A DNA stretch of 64,000 bases from an uncultured Clostridia bacterium (GTDB taxonomy: Bacteria; Bacillota; Clostridia; Christensenellales; UBA1242). Location: assembly GCA_944381215.1 (NCBI GenBank), contig CALWKF010000003.1:1-64000 (forward strand), read 5' to 3'. The number at the start of each line of letters is the position of its first letter. The first letter of the stretch is position 1. This document shows positions 40,013 through 48,396 of the stretch, piece after piece. The notes under the pieces are model-generated. The model worked only from the letters and a program-made list of their open reading frames with translations, was not told the DNA's origin and did no database searches. The position numbers and the translations under genes were made by a program.

Positions 40013-40453
40013 ATGAGTAGTAATGATTTAAAAGAGGACCCAAAGGCAAGCGATGATAAGGCAACAAAGTTGAGGAAGCGTTACACCCTGTGGGGTAAAA
40101 TATTGACAGGTATTAGTATTACACTTTTGATTGTCGGTTTTTTGGGTTTTATCATCTCATCAATGGAATTTATGGAGGATTTTTTTGACGATGATGATGC
40201 CTTTTCCCCCGTTTTCTTTATTATTCCTTTTGTGTTGGGAATGTTTGGTTTGGCAGGTGGAAGTGTATTATTAGGGCTTGGTAAAGGGAAACATTATAAT
40301 TCACAATCACATACTATTATTATAAATGAGTCTAGTACAACAGATGCCGAGTCCTCAAAACAAGAGGAGAAAAAGGGTGGTAAGTGCCCAAACTGTGGTG
40401 CACCATACAAGGCCGAGGATAAAACCTGCAAATATTGTGGCTCCGACTTGTAG
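40013..40453 (+). CDS. Small membrane protein with C-terminal zinc ribbon
   Basis: 146 residues: a charged N-terminus (1-28), two transmembrane helices (about 32-55 and 70-95) and a C-terminal zinc ribbon (CPNCGAPYKAEDKTCKYCGS). Zinc-ribbon membrane proteins of this layout are common in Firmicutes; the function is not known. AAAGGGG precedes the start. Confidence 0.8.
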   Translation: MSSNDLKEDPKASDDKATKLRKRYTLWGKILTGISITLLIVGFLGFIISSMEFMEDFFDDDDAFSPVFFIIPFVLGMFGLAGGSVLLGLGKGKHYNSQSHTIIINESSTTDAESSKQEEKKGGKCPNCGAPYKAEDKTCKYCGSDL

Positions 40454-40825
40454 TATTTAAAAAGAATTTATTTCCTAATAATTAAACAATTTTCTAAAAT
40501 TAAATTGAAAATAATATTTAAAATTATATTTAATTTCAATTTTAAAATACAAAAACCACGAAAATAAAATTCGTGGTTTTTTAATTAAAATTGATAAAAT
40601 TTGTGTAAAAAATGCGATTTTTTAGTAATTTTTCGTTATTTTTTATTATTTTTATTAATTGCATAGTACTTAATTGAAATTGCATAGTACTTATTTTTTT
40701 TATCATTTTTTTATAATTTTCCAATATTTTTTTCATAATTTTTACTATTTTTTATATTTTTTCGAATCTTTATTTTTTAGCATTTTCAAATTATTTTTTC
40801 TAATTTTTTAGTATTTTATGAGTTT
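40454..40825. other. Intergenic region between convergent genes
   Basis: 372 bp, extremely A+T-rich. It holds a terminator (40551-40582, AAAAACCACGAA with TTCGTGGTTTTTT) and two TGCATAGTACT motifs 21 bp apart (40660 and 40681). No ORF. Confidence 0.6.
40551..40584 (+). terminator. Intrinsic terminator
   Basis: AAAAACCACGAA (40551-40562) pairs with TTCGTGGTTTTT (40570-40581), followed by T residues. Confidence 0.8.
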
Positions 40826-42088
40826 TTAATTTTCGTCATCTTGTATTAGCCCTTCGCGACCGACAGTCGTATTGTCCTTTTTGCGATTATCGAGTTCGGG
40901 AATAGGGTGGGGCTTGTCTTGGTAACGGTAGTCTTTCCCAAGCTTTTTAATACTCCGTATAATTACGTCGTGGCTGGGTACGGTTTCAGTGTCCGAATTG
41001 AGGGTTCGTTGTTGCCTAAAAAATAGCGAGTCGCTCGGCAGTTCAGTGTTTTCGATATAGTCTTCACCGTCGCTTGTCAAGGTTACAGTACTTTCGATTA
41101 CTTTTCGAATATACTCTTTATTTTCGCCAAATTTTAGTAGTTTCGGAAATTCGGGGTTAGGAATAACATCGGTGTAAATTTTCTTCTCATACTTTTTGAG
41201 TAGGTCAGAGGCCTTTTTAAGGTGTGCAACCTCCATATAGAAGTGGTCCTCCCAAATCGCTTTGATGTGCTCGTCAGTCTCGTCGTTCATCATGGAATAG
41301 TACAGGTATGCCTCCGTGTACTCATGTAGCAACCAACACTCGAGCCAAGTCATGTTTGGGTCTTTTAGCGACTCGTATTGAGATACATGTTGCTCCTCAA
41401 TCAGTGCGATTTCGCTAAAAAGTTTGCGCCCGTAGTCGTTTTTATAAAAATTGGCCAAATTCATATAAAAATTCATCGTTTGTTGCTCTGCTGCTGTAAT
41501 AATATTCGAAATTAGCACAGATTGCGGGTGAGCGGTCTTGTTATTTAGGGCGCGCTTGATGTTGTCGCTAGGGTAGCGATGCTCCGAAATTGTGGGACGG
41601 CCAGGCATGATTTCGGTAAATTTCCCGACCAAAAAATCGCTGTCAATGCCGTAGTCCATTTTTAAGAGGTTTGCAAAGCGGTACAGGTGGTCGAAATCTT
41701 CGAGTAAGGCAAAATTCAGCGCGTTCAGGTTGTCCTTGTTGTGCTCGTTTTGCGCTAAAATAGCAGTCAGTTCGATTGCCAACTGCTCATAACCTATGGT
41801 AGTTTCCAGCATATTTTCGTTTTTGGGTTTTAGACTTGCAATGCGCTTTTGCTGTTGTTGCTCCTGTGAGCGAATTATCGCAATTTCACGTTTAATTTCA
41901 GGGATGTCGCAGTGTCTGGCAAATTGGTGTAAAAACCAGTTTGATTCAAACTCGGTGCCGTTCATTAGTATCACGCGTACTTTTGTGAATGGGTCGACGG
42001 TCTTCTTGTCGTATGGCTTTTCGTACATCTTGGACCAATTCATAAAGTACGTGTTTACATCTTTTGATTCAACTTCAAATGGATTCAT
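40826..42088 (-). CDS. Ferritin-like fold protein, 420 aa
   Basis: Residues about 195-320 resemble a four-helix ferritin/rubrerythrin bundle. AAEQQTMNFYMNLANFY and IEEQHVSQYESL supply an E and an ExxH-type pair, and HEYTEAYLYYSMMND with YMEVAHLKKASDLL supplies a second set. This spacing suggests a diiron site. The N-terminal 120 residues (helical, Gln-rich near 75) and the C-terminal 90 residues are not recognised. It may act in oxygen or peroxide defence, but that is inference. Single gene. Confidence 0.6.
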   Translation of the reverse strand: MNPFEVESKDVNTYFMNWSKMYEKPYDKKTVDPFTKVRVILMNGTEFESNWFLHQFARHCDIPEIKREIAIIRSQEQQQQKRIASLKPKNENMLETTIGYEQLAIELTAILAQNEHNKDNLNALNFALLEDFDHLYRFANLLKMDYGIDSDFLVGKFTEIMPGRPTISEHRYPSDNIKRALNNKTAHPQSVLISNIITAAEQQTMNFYMNLANFYKNDYGRKLFSEIALIEEQHVSQYESLKDPNMTWLECWLLHEYTEAYLYYSMMNDETDEHIKAIWEDHFYMEVAHLKKASDLLKKYEKKIYTDVIPNPEFPKLLKFGENKEYIRKVIESTVTLTSDGEDYIENTELPSDSLFFRQQRTLNSDTETVPSHDVIIRSIKKLGKDYRYQDKPHPIPELDNRKKDNTTVGREGLIQDDEN

Positions 42089-42394
42089 AATTTACCTCCT
42101 TATGCTAAAATATTTACCAAAACCATTGTTTTTTAAACCATAAAATTTGCACTAAAAACCAACTAACTTTTTGCCTCTCAATAAATGAATAACACTACCT
42201 TTAACTTCTAATCTTATATAGTTAAAAATAATTTCATAATATTTCTTCTAATTTATAAATAATATAATGAAATTTGATAAAAAAATCGATAAATTAACGC
42301 ATTTTTAGGTACTATGCATTTAGTTTTAATTGCATAGTATTGACTTTAAAGGGCTTTTTGGATATAATTTATAAAAACGAATAGGGGAAGGAAA
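42089..42394. promoter_or_regulatory. Divergent regulatory region with inverted TGCATAGTA pair
   Basis: GGTACTATGCA (42308-42318) and TGCATAGTAT (42331-42340) form an inverted pair. The second runs straight into the -35 TTGACT (42340-42345). The -10 TATAAT (42363-42368) follows after 17 bp, then GGGGAAGG before the GTG start at 42395. A DNA-binding protein at this pair would touch the promoter. Confidence 0.7.
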
Positions 42395-43546
42395 GTGGAC
42401 AAATTGGAGTTACGAGAAAAGATAAATAGTGTTTTGCAAAATAAAATAGAAAAAATTGTGATTAGTAATCCTATTAAAAAAGAGTTGGGAATTAGGGTAG
42501 ATATTTCGTATAAACAAGGCTATTTTATGGTTGTAAGGTATACCGAAAAGCAGTCCTTTACATCGAATATTAAAGAAGATGAGTTGCCTCAAATTTTGCT
42601 CGAATTTGTTGATAATTTTAAGCAATTCAACTTTTTTAACAATGAGAACGAATTTATAATAAAAATATCGAAAAATAACAAAATATTCTTAAATAAATTA
42701 AAAAATAAGAGCAAAATCAACACTTTTAAAGGTAATAACCGTACTAAAAACTATATTTTTACGGAAGGCGAGCGCATTGAACCTTTAATAGATATGGGCG
42801 TCTTTACAAAAGAGGGGAAAGTTGTCCACTCTATGTATGATAAATTCAAGCAAATCAACCGTTTTATTGAATTAATCGATGATTTTATTAAAAATTATGA
42901 TAAAAAATCGATAAATATAATAGATTTTGGGTGCGGTAAATCATATCTTACTTTTTTGGTTTACTATTACTTTAAATTTATAAAAAATATCGACATCACT
43001 ATTACAGGGTTAGACTTAAAGGCTGATGTTATTGAAAAATGCAACGAAACGGCTAAAAAATACAATTACTCAAGGCTAAAATTCGAGCTGGGTGATATCA
43101 GTGAATATAAACCCACCGAGCCAGTCGACATGATTATCACCTTGCACGCTTGCGATATTGCCACCGATTACGCCTTATTTAACGCGACAAAGTGGGGCGT
43201 AAAAATGATTTTTTCGGTGCCTTGTTGCCAGCACGAAGTAAATGCCCAAATAAAATCAAACAATTTACCAATAATAACGCGTTACGGCGTTATAAAAGAG
43301 CGAATTTCTGCCGATTTTACCGATATAATTCGTTGCAATCTTTTGCGTGCGATGTCCTATAATGTGGACTTAATTGAGTTTATCGGCTTTGAACACACCC
43401 CTAAAAATTTGCTAATTCGGGCAAATTTAACCGAAATTCCTAAAAATATTCGTGAAAATTATAAAAAAGAGGCCGAGGACCTAATGTCTGCCTTTAATTT
43501 CAATCAAACCCTGCACACTTTATTACTTCAAGAAAAACTCATTTAA
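42395..43546 (+). CDS. METTL25-like class I methyltransferase
   Basis: 383 residues with an AdoMet-binding core (NIIDFGCGKSYLTFL near 176, TGLDLKADVIEKC) and the signatures LHACDIATDYAL and SVPCCQHE, which define the Methyltransf_32/METTL25 group. The N-terminal 150 residues are a separate alpha/beta part rich in Lys and Asn. Some relatives methylate RNA; the substrate here is unknown. The start is GTG with a good ribosome-binding site. Codon use is more A+T-rich than in its neighbours, which may indicate transfer. Confidence 0.85.
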   Translation: MDKLELREKINSVLQNKIEKIVISNPIKKELGIRVDISYKQGYFMVVRYTEKQSFTSNIKEDELPQILLEFVDNFKQFNFFNNENEFIIKISKNNKIFLNKLKNKSKINTFKGNNRTKNYIFTEGERIEPLIDMGVFTKEGKVVHSMYDKFKQINRFIELIDDFIKNYDKKSINIIDFGCGKSYLTFLVYYYFKFIKNIDITITGLDLKADVIEKCNETAKKYNYSRLKFELGDISEYKPTEPVDMIITLHACDIATDYALFNATKWGVKMIFSVPCCQHEVNAQIKSNNLPIITRYGVIKERISADFTDIIRCNLLRAMSYNVDLIEFIGFEHTPKNLLIRANLTEIPKNIRENYKKEAEDLMSAFNFNQTLHTLLLQEKLI

Positions 43547-43693
43547 TAAAAATTGCAAAAAAATCATAAAAAATAGTAAAAAATGCAAAAAAATGTTATT
43601 TTTCTTAATTTTTTAATTAAATGGAAGAATTTTAATAAATAATGCTTGCGCTAAAATTTAGTAAGTGATAAGTTAAAATAGGAGGAAAAAATT

Positions 43694-43897
43694 ATGGCTG
43701 ATTTAAACAAACCAAAATATTTTGATGTAGACCGCTTGTACTGGTATTTGCAAAACAACGACACTCCCGAGTGCATTAAGGCTGGCATTTTAAAAGCAAG
43801 CGAATTAAAACCCGAACCCGAGAAACACGAAAGCCCCGAAGCCCTCAAAAAAGCCGAAGACCGAGCCCGCGAAGTCGAACAGTACCTGGTTAGATAA
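43694..43897 (+). CDS. Small hypothetical protein, 67 aa
   Basis: A 67-residue charged protein (MADLNKPKYFDVDRLYWYL at the start, a Pro/Glu-rich middle, a helical acidic end). AGGAGG lies upstream and a terminator follows, so it is probably real. Function is unknown. Confidence 0.7.
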   Translation: MADLNKPKYFDVDRLYWYLQNNDTPECIKAGILKASELKPEPEKHESPEALKKAEDRAREVEQYLVR

Positions 43898-43907
43898 TAA
43901 TTAAAAT

Positions 43908-43938
43908 AATTTCGTACATTTTGTATGAAATTTTTTAT
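43908..43938 (+). terminator. Intrinsic terminator
   Basis: AATTTCGTACA (43908-43918) pairs with TGTATGAAATT (43922-43932) with one mismatch, then a T tract. Confidence 0.75.
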
Positions 43939-43979
43939 TTTATATTAGCATATCCATTATTATAGAAAGGTTTAACGGA

Positions 43980-44200
43980 ATATAAAAGCCCAAAGTGCCT
44001 TCTCGCAAGGGAAGCCAGCATATGCTTTGTACGCGAAACGTACTTGTATTTTCTGCAAAATACAGGAAAGCTTGAGCAGAATAAAAAAGCCAGCGGTGCC
44101 TTCCCGCAGGGAAGCCAGCACAAGCGATGCACACAGAGTGTGCCTTTATTTTGCTCGCAAAATAAAGAAAATACAGACACTCGTGTCTGTATTTATCGCT
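43980..44200. repeat. Two tandem copies of a hairpin-bearing repeat
   Basis: Two imperfect copies of a unit of about 105 bp lie next to attL. Each contains a CCTTCTCGCAAGGGAAG or CCTTCCCGCAGGGAAG hairpin, then GCCAGCA, and later an inverted repeat (TGTATTTTCTGCAAAATACA in copy 1, CTTTATTTTGCTCGCAAAATAAAG-like in copy 2). A third hairpin (ACAGACACTCGTGTCTGT) precedes attL. The minus-strand frames here are shadows of the repeats. The left prophage boundary is exactly at its right end. Confidence 0.65.
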
Positions 44201-44202
44201 TG

Positions 44203-44252
44203 TGGTGACCCAACCGCGACTCGAACGCGGGACAACTTGATTAAAAGTCAAG
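44203..44252. repeat. attL: displaced 3' half of tRNA-Lys
   Basis: Fifty bases identical to 56511-56560, from the CCA end to the anticodon stem of tRNA-Lys. The rest of the gene is missing here, so this is the host's original 3' end displaced by insertion. It is not a functional tRNA. Confidence 0.93.
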
Positions 44253-44263
44253 AAATAAGCTCT

Positions 44264-44292
44264 TAAAAAGCCTTTAAATAAGGCATTTTTAC
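44264..44292. terminator. Hairpin at the left prophage end
   Basis: AAAAAGCCTT, loop TAAAT, AAGGCATTTTT. A T-flanked stem that can stop transcription in either direction between the phage and host DNA. Confidence 0.5.
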
Positions 44293-44296
44293 AAAA

Positions 44297-44321
44297 TTGA
44301 CACAGTTTTGACACAGTTTTT
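44297..44321. repeat. Left arm-type integrase sites
   Basis: Two direct copies of TTGACACAGTTTT, starting at 44297 and 44308 (11 bp apart), 45 bp inside attL. The same pair occurs near attR (56408 and 56420), as expected for arm-binding sites of a tyrosine integrase. Confidence 0.7.
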
Positions 44322-44456
44322 ACACCGAAAAACATAAGTTTCTGCACAACCTACTTACACTAGGTTGTTTTTAATTTAATCATACCGCTCACCCAGACCC
44401 TTTACATAAATAATGAACACCCGAACCTATTCATTTTATTTATTTATGTAATATGA

Positions 44457-44750
44457 TTAAATTTCTTTATCTTTAAAAAAGTCAGGATACAATAATTCTA
44501 TGATAAGACACTTACAATCATAATCTATATCTTTAAAATCACGTTCATCACAATCAAAATCAGCATAATCATTGCAATGTAATACATTTACATAATAATC
44601 TAAATTATGTACAAGTAAACCAATTATATCAATCAATTGTTCTTGATTTAATTTCCCCAAACCAGCCAAAAATATATCATTATTGATAATCTTAGCAACT
44701 TCTTTACGCTCACTAACTAACTTTTCGTAATCAAATTCTTTACCATTCAT
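44457..44750 (-). CDS. Phage hypothetical protein, 97 aa
   Basis: Not recognised. An acidic helical protein with five cysteines and histidine near 60-85 (LHCNDYADFDCDERDF, DYDCKCL), possibly a metal site. AAGGAGTGT precedes the ATG, the same leader style as other phage genes. Last gene of the minus-strand block. Confidence 0.65.
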   Translation of the reverse strand: MNGKEFDYEKLVSERKEVAKIINNDIFLAGLGKLNQEQLIDIIGLLVHNLDYYVNVLHCNDYADFDCDERDFKDIDYDCKCLIIELLYPDFFKDKEI

Positions 44751-44823
44751 AATATAACACTCCTTAATTTTATTTTACCAGGCATTGTATATACAAGCTC
44801 GATTTTTGTATATACACAAGAAT

Positions 44824-44985
44824 CTACTTCTTTTTATGCTTTTTCAAATACTCATTCAAAGCATCATCAAATATTGTACCAAAAGTATCACGGCACCAAC
44901 CTTGTTTACTAATAATCTCTTTTACCTTATTATATTTTTCACTATCAACTCTAATTGATATTAATTTATCTTTCATACCATACAT
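44824..44985 (-). CDS. Phage ribbon-helix-helix-like protein, 53 aa
   Basis: A small protein with a ribbon-helix-helix-type start (KDKLISIRVDSEKYNKVKEI) and basic tail. The start at 44985 follows AAAGGAG; a longer frame to 45084 would overlap Rep and lacks a ribosome-binding site. It may regulate Rep or copy number; this is inferred from fold and position. Confidence 0.65.
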   Translation of the reverse strand: MYGMKDKLISIRVDSEKYNKVKEIISKQGWCRDTFGTIFDDALNEYLKKHKKK

Positions 44986-45001
44986 TTTTACAATACTCCT
45001 T

Positions 45002-46165
45002 TTATTCAATAAATATTGGGTCAACCTCATCAGTCTCGAGGTCGAATATGTCGCACGCTTTTTTGTAAATGTCCTCGAGGTCAATGTTCATATAAGTAGG
45101 TTGCCATAGTTTTTCGGCGCGGTCAAATATACCCGCAAGGTCGAGGCGCTGGACGTAAGATGTAAATTTTTCATTTTGATTTTTAACCTCTAAATTGTAC
45201 TCTTTAATAAATTTTTCAAAATCGGCCTCAGTCATATAGACACATTCTTTTTCGGCTTTGTTTAAATTGTATGTACGGAAAAAGGACTTGCCATTGTAGG
45301 GAACCGCAGACTTGTCTTTTGCCATATATTTTGCGAGATAAAAAACGATTTTATCAAAAGCGCTCATATCGTTAGTTTTATCAGTGATTGGAATTACACT
45401 GCAAAAGCCTTCGTTATAAATTTTAGGCCGAAAATTATAGACTTTATCGCCGAGGTTAGTCTCAAGCGGTTGTAAGTAAAATTCATTAGGCACAGGCGCG
45501 CCGTTTTTGTCTAGCATAATATTACCTTTTCGGTCCTTACGGAATTGCTGTTGGTTCACCGCCCGCGCTAGCACATAGTTTAAATCAGCGTTACCGATAA
45601 CACCGTGAAAGTGCAACTTACTATCATCCGCATGATATTCAACGACCGCCATTATTTGAATATCGGGGAAGTGATATTGCAATTTTTGGCGAAATTTTTG
45701 CCATGCATATTTAATGTCACTTTGATTAGTACTATCAATTTTGTGCGGGTCAAAAGTCATTGTTATAAAATATCGCCACTCATTGTTTTGCCCGTAGTTT
45801 AAAAAAGTATTAAGTGCACGGCGCTTGCTTTTCTTTTTACTCAAGCGGAAGTTAGCTTCGGTTGCGTGCGGGTCATCCTTGTTTACCTTTACCAACACTC
45901 GCTCCTCGTTGTATTTCCATTTGCGTCCACGATTAGATGTGCTATGATTGCCCAAAAGATAAAACTCCTCGGAGTATCGCATAACCTCAACATTACGGCT
46001 ATTCTTTTGAATTGTGGTGTTCGCAGTGGCGGGCCTAAATTCTCTGCGTTGTTTCATTAATTTTAATATGTCTTTTTGCTTTGAAAAATCTATTTCACAA
46101 AAAGGGCAATTATGTACGCGCTTGCAATTTAATAGACAATCTTTGCATAACTCCTTGTATTCCAT
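45002..46165 (-). CDS. Rolling-circle replication initiator (HUH endonuclease)
   Basis: A 387-residue Rep. A Cys-rich N-terminus (CKDCLLNCKRVHNCPFCE) may bind zinc. Motif I-like FITMTFDPHK lies near 135, the HUH metal motif LHFHGVIG near 200, and the catalytic tyrosine motif FYLAKYMAKDKS near 305, with two Tyr four residues apart as in two-tyrosine Reps. It would nick the double-strand origin to start phage DNA replication. ATG 46165 follows GGAG; an ATG at 46177 is an alternative. The hairpin-rich region upstream is the likely origin. Confidence 0.88.
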   Translation of the reverse strand: MEYKELCKDCLLNCKRVHNCPFCEIDFSKQKDILKLMKQRREFRPATANTTIQKNSRNVEVMRYSEEFYLLGNHSTSNRGRKWKYNEERVLVKVNKDDPHATEANFRLSKKKSKRRALNTFLNYGQNNEWRYFITMTFDPHKIDSTNQSDIKYAWQKFRQKLQYHFPDIQIMAVVEYHADDSKLHFHGVIGNADLNYVLARAVNQQQFRKDRKGNIMLDKNGAPVPNEFYLQPLETNLGDKVYNFRPKIYNEGFCSVIPITDKTNDMSAFDKIVFYLAKYMAKDKSAVPYNGKSFFRTYNLNKAEKECVYMTEADFEKFIKEYNLEVKNQNEKFTSYVQRLDLAGIFDRAEKLWQPTYMNIDLEDIYKKACDIFDLETDEVDPIFIE

Positions 46166-46600
46166 TTTTATCTCCATTTTTTATTTATTTTTTGCAAAAT
46201 TCTTTACAAGTGATACCATTATCAAGTAAAGGGTATCACCCGAGTCAGTCAGCAACCAAAGCAAGCGGACACTCGCCGAACCGCAAGCTTAAGTTCGGCG
46301 AGTGAGTGATTTTAGTTTGTTTTTTGGCGGTGCAAGGTGTCGGACCGTTTGCCCACATTCCAACAGTCGCATAAAAGCACGGCGGGAAGAGGCGACCATT
46401 GAAATGTGGACAAACTTGGAAAAGTGGAAAAAGCGGACAAGAGGGCATGCGTGCTTTTACACACTTTACCACCTACACTGGAAATGTGGAAAGCACCCGT
46501 CAGGATAGCACATCAGTTTTCCCACATTACCACACCGCCTACTATTTTCTACTCCTCAAAAAAGAAAAATCGGGCAAGCAATCTAAAATAAACTAAAAAA
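46166..46600. other. Candidate phage origin and packaging region
   Basis: 435 non-coding bases before rep, with four hairpins. GTGATACC pairs with GGTATCAC (46210-46239). CACTCGCCGAAC pairs perfectly with GTTCGGCGAGTG (46270-46304). A long imperfect hairpin joins 46347-46370 to 46392-46415, sharing CCACATT/AATGTGG, CAA/TTG and GTCGC/GCGAC. A fourth pair, AATGTGG (46483) with CCACATT (46522), repeats the same heptamer. Filamentous phages keep origins and the packaging hairpin in such an intergenic region. The function is inferred. Confidence 0.6.
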
Positions 46601-46978
46601 TCAAACATCAGACACACGAGAGGGCTCGATAGGCCGTACGACCTCGGGGTACAACGACTCAGGCGCCGTAGGTTCAGGAACGGGCGAGAGTTTAGAAGAG
46701 TTGGCCTCGATGTGTTGCTGTACATGATACCACAATCGCTTATGAAAAAATCGCCACACACGGCCATGAGGCATTGTATCAAGGGCGCGCTGGAGCTTTA
46801 CGTTAAACTTTGCAGACTGCAAAAGAGGCTTGTAATAAAGCTTTGCGTATTTATGTAACTCATTTTCGGTACTTTTCAAAAAATTTTTTGAGGGCGAGGT
46901 AGTACCAAAATATTCGTTCCTTTTATCAACTTCAGAATAAATAAAATCGGTTAACTCTTTAAAATCTTTAATAATCAT
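46601..46978 (-). CDS. Phage hypothetical protein, 125 aa
   Basis: Not recognised. A basic helical body (LHKYAKLYYKPLLQSAKFNV, then WRFFHKRLWYHVQQHIEAN) with a Pro-rich tail. Its start overlaps the end of the Zot gene by 11 bases, so it is translationally coupled to it and may act in assembly. Confidence 0.65.
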   Translation of the reverse strand: MIIKDFKELTDFIYSEVDKRNEYFGTTSPSKNFLKSTENELHKYAKLYYKPLLQSAKFNVKLQRALDTMPHGRVWRFFHKRLWYHVQQHIEANSSKLSPVPEPTAPESLYPEVVRPIEPSRVSDV

Positions 46979-47837
46979 AATTGGTAACTCCTAAATCTTT
47001 TAATATTTTTTTATCGCGTTCAGTATTCTTCCAAAAGCCGAGAGGGGCAGTAAAATAATGATTGTTATTAAATTCTACAAAACTCTCGCGAGTGAACTGG
47101 TACCCCTCTTCGGTATAATAATCGACGGGCAAGTTAGAATTTATAATATTTTTATAGAAAACCGGGCGAGCAGATTTTGAATTATAGCAACGAAAAATAT
47201 TATAATCGATACTTTCTTTTACCGCGATGCCCATTTTCGCGTACTCTGGGTTATCACTTGCTAGTTGGTATTTTTCGGCGATATCACCGCTAGTAAATTC
47301 GTGATAATTCCAAGTAACGCGCGAAACTACACCAAACTCATTTGAACGCACATCAACCTTGTCCATTACTAAAAATCGTTCTGCAATGGCGCGCAAATTT
47401 ATATCGATATTTCCGAGACGTTGGCAAGCCATATAAACATTATAATCGCCGTGTCTATGTAACTGGTACCAGCGGTAAACCTCCTCGCGCAGATATTTAG
47501 ACATACGGCTATCATAATATCTTTGCGCTTCATCGAGAAAAATAGAACTATATGGCGGAATAAAGCGCGAAGTAGTAAAAAGCGGACTTGCAACACCGAT
47601 ACAAAAGCCGTCGATGTCATAACTTGAATATCGGCGCCCGTATGTAATACTTGTATCGCAGTAAACTAGGTGCTTTTGAGGGGGAAGGTCAAGTTTACAG
47701 CCCGTATCATTTAAAGTATTAAACTCGCGTTTGCAGGCTAAATAGTCGGCACGGCAGTTAAGTATGCAATCTACCGCCAACTTCGCCATATACGAAGTTT
47801 TACCTGCTCCGGGAATACCTGTAATAATTGTTATCAT
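46968..47837 (-). CDS. Zot-domain assembly ATPase (phage pI-like)
   Basis: A 289-residue Zonular-occludens-toxin-type ATPase. Walker A is GIPGAGKTSYMA (7-18), Walker B is SSIFLDEAQRYYDSR (near 98-112), and ACQRLGNIDINLR contains the usual sensor. It drives extrusion of filamentous virions through the membrane. No transmembrane helix is evident in the C-terminal half, unlike Gram-negative Zot proteins. GGAG precedes the ATG. Confidence 0.9.
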   Translation of the reverse strand: MITIITGIPGAGKTSYMAKLAVDCILNCRADYLACKREFNTLNDTGCKLDLPPQKHLVYCDTSITYGRRYSSYDIDGFCIGVASPLFTTSRFIPPYSSIFLDEAQRYYDSRMSKYLREEVYRWYQLHRHGDYNVYMACQRLGNIDINLRAIAERFLVMDKVDVRSNEFGVVSRVTWNYHEFTSGDIAEKYQLASDNPEYAKMGIAVKESIDYNIFRCYNSKSARPVFYKNIINSNLPVDYYTEEGYQFTRESFVEFNNNHYFTAPLGFWKNTERDKKILKDLGVTNYDY

Positions 47838-47853
47838 TTTTTACTCCAAATTG

Positions 47854-47981
47854 TTGACTTTTTTGTTTTTTTGCGTATAATAATAGTATCAAGCGTCTGG
47901 TAGTAATACACAGATTGCAGTCGCTCGAAAGGTTGTAAAACCCTAAAGGGCAGAGATAGGCAAAACCTATCTCTTTTTTTT
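47854..47981 (+). ncRNA. Candidate phage small RNA opposite to the virion genes
   Basis: TTGACT (47854-47859), 16 bp, TATAAT (47876-47881) predict a start near 47888. The transcript of about 95 nt contains GCGTCTG/CAGATTGC, AGGTT/AACCCT and CCCT/AGGG pairings. It ends in a perfect terminator, GAGATAGG (47953-47960) with CCTATCTC (47966-47973) plus eight T. It runs on the plus strand between two minus-strand genes, so it is antisense to the zot leader. An RNA-primed single-strand origin is an alternative role. Confidence 0.6.
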
Positions 47982-48333
47982 ATTTCATAAACTTACCTAT
48001 AAAAAAGAAATGACGCTTTTTAATTTTCTTTTTACCTATATTTGTAATTTTGCTTGTCTTTACGTTCTTTATAGGCGTTTTATTTACACCAGACCAAAGA
48101 GTAAAATTTGCATCATATTTTGGTATAGCGTAAGTATTGCCTTTCCTAACTTGCTTTAATTTATTGAAATTATATTGCTTGTTTTTATTTTCTAGCGATG
48201 TAATAACATTGACATCACAAGTACCGTTTTTATTTACTTCACGTATGTAAACATAATGACCTCCACTTGACTTTATACCCAAATCTTTATTATCACAATA
48301 GCCAATTTTACCTTTATATTTATTTTTACTCAT
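47980..48333 (-). CDS. Phage basic hypothetical protein, 117 aa
   Basis: Not recognised. A Lys/Asn-rich basic protein with probable beta-strand content (GKIGYCDNKDL, HYVYIREVNKNGTCDVNV, GNTYAIPKYDANFTLW), resembling an SH3-like barrel. The basic tail (KKKIKKRHFFF) suggests nucleic-acid binding. ATG 48333 follows GAGGTG. Its stop codon lies in the T tract of the opposing small-RNA terminator. Confidence 0.6.
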   Translation of the reverse strand: MSKNKYKGKIGYCDNKDLGIKSSGGHYVYIREVNKNGTCDVNVITSLENKNKQYNFNKLKQVRKGNTYAIPKYDANFTLWSGVNKTPIKNVKTSKITNIGKKKIKKRHFFFIGKFMK

Positions 48334-48396
48334 AGACACCTCGAAAATTTTTATTAATGGTACGGGGTTTTTAAAGATACCCCGATAAACTTTTAA

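Noticed and set aside
43935-44347. Two overlapping minus-strand frames and one plus-strand frame near attL
   Set aside because: They translate a tandem hairpin repeat and a tRNA fragment, so they are shadows.
46166-46600. Short plus- and minus-strand frames (65-75 codons) in the phage non-coding region
   Set aside because: They overlap one another and the hairpins, lack ribosome-binding sites and have Cys/Pro/Phe-rich compositions.
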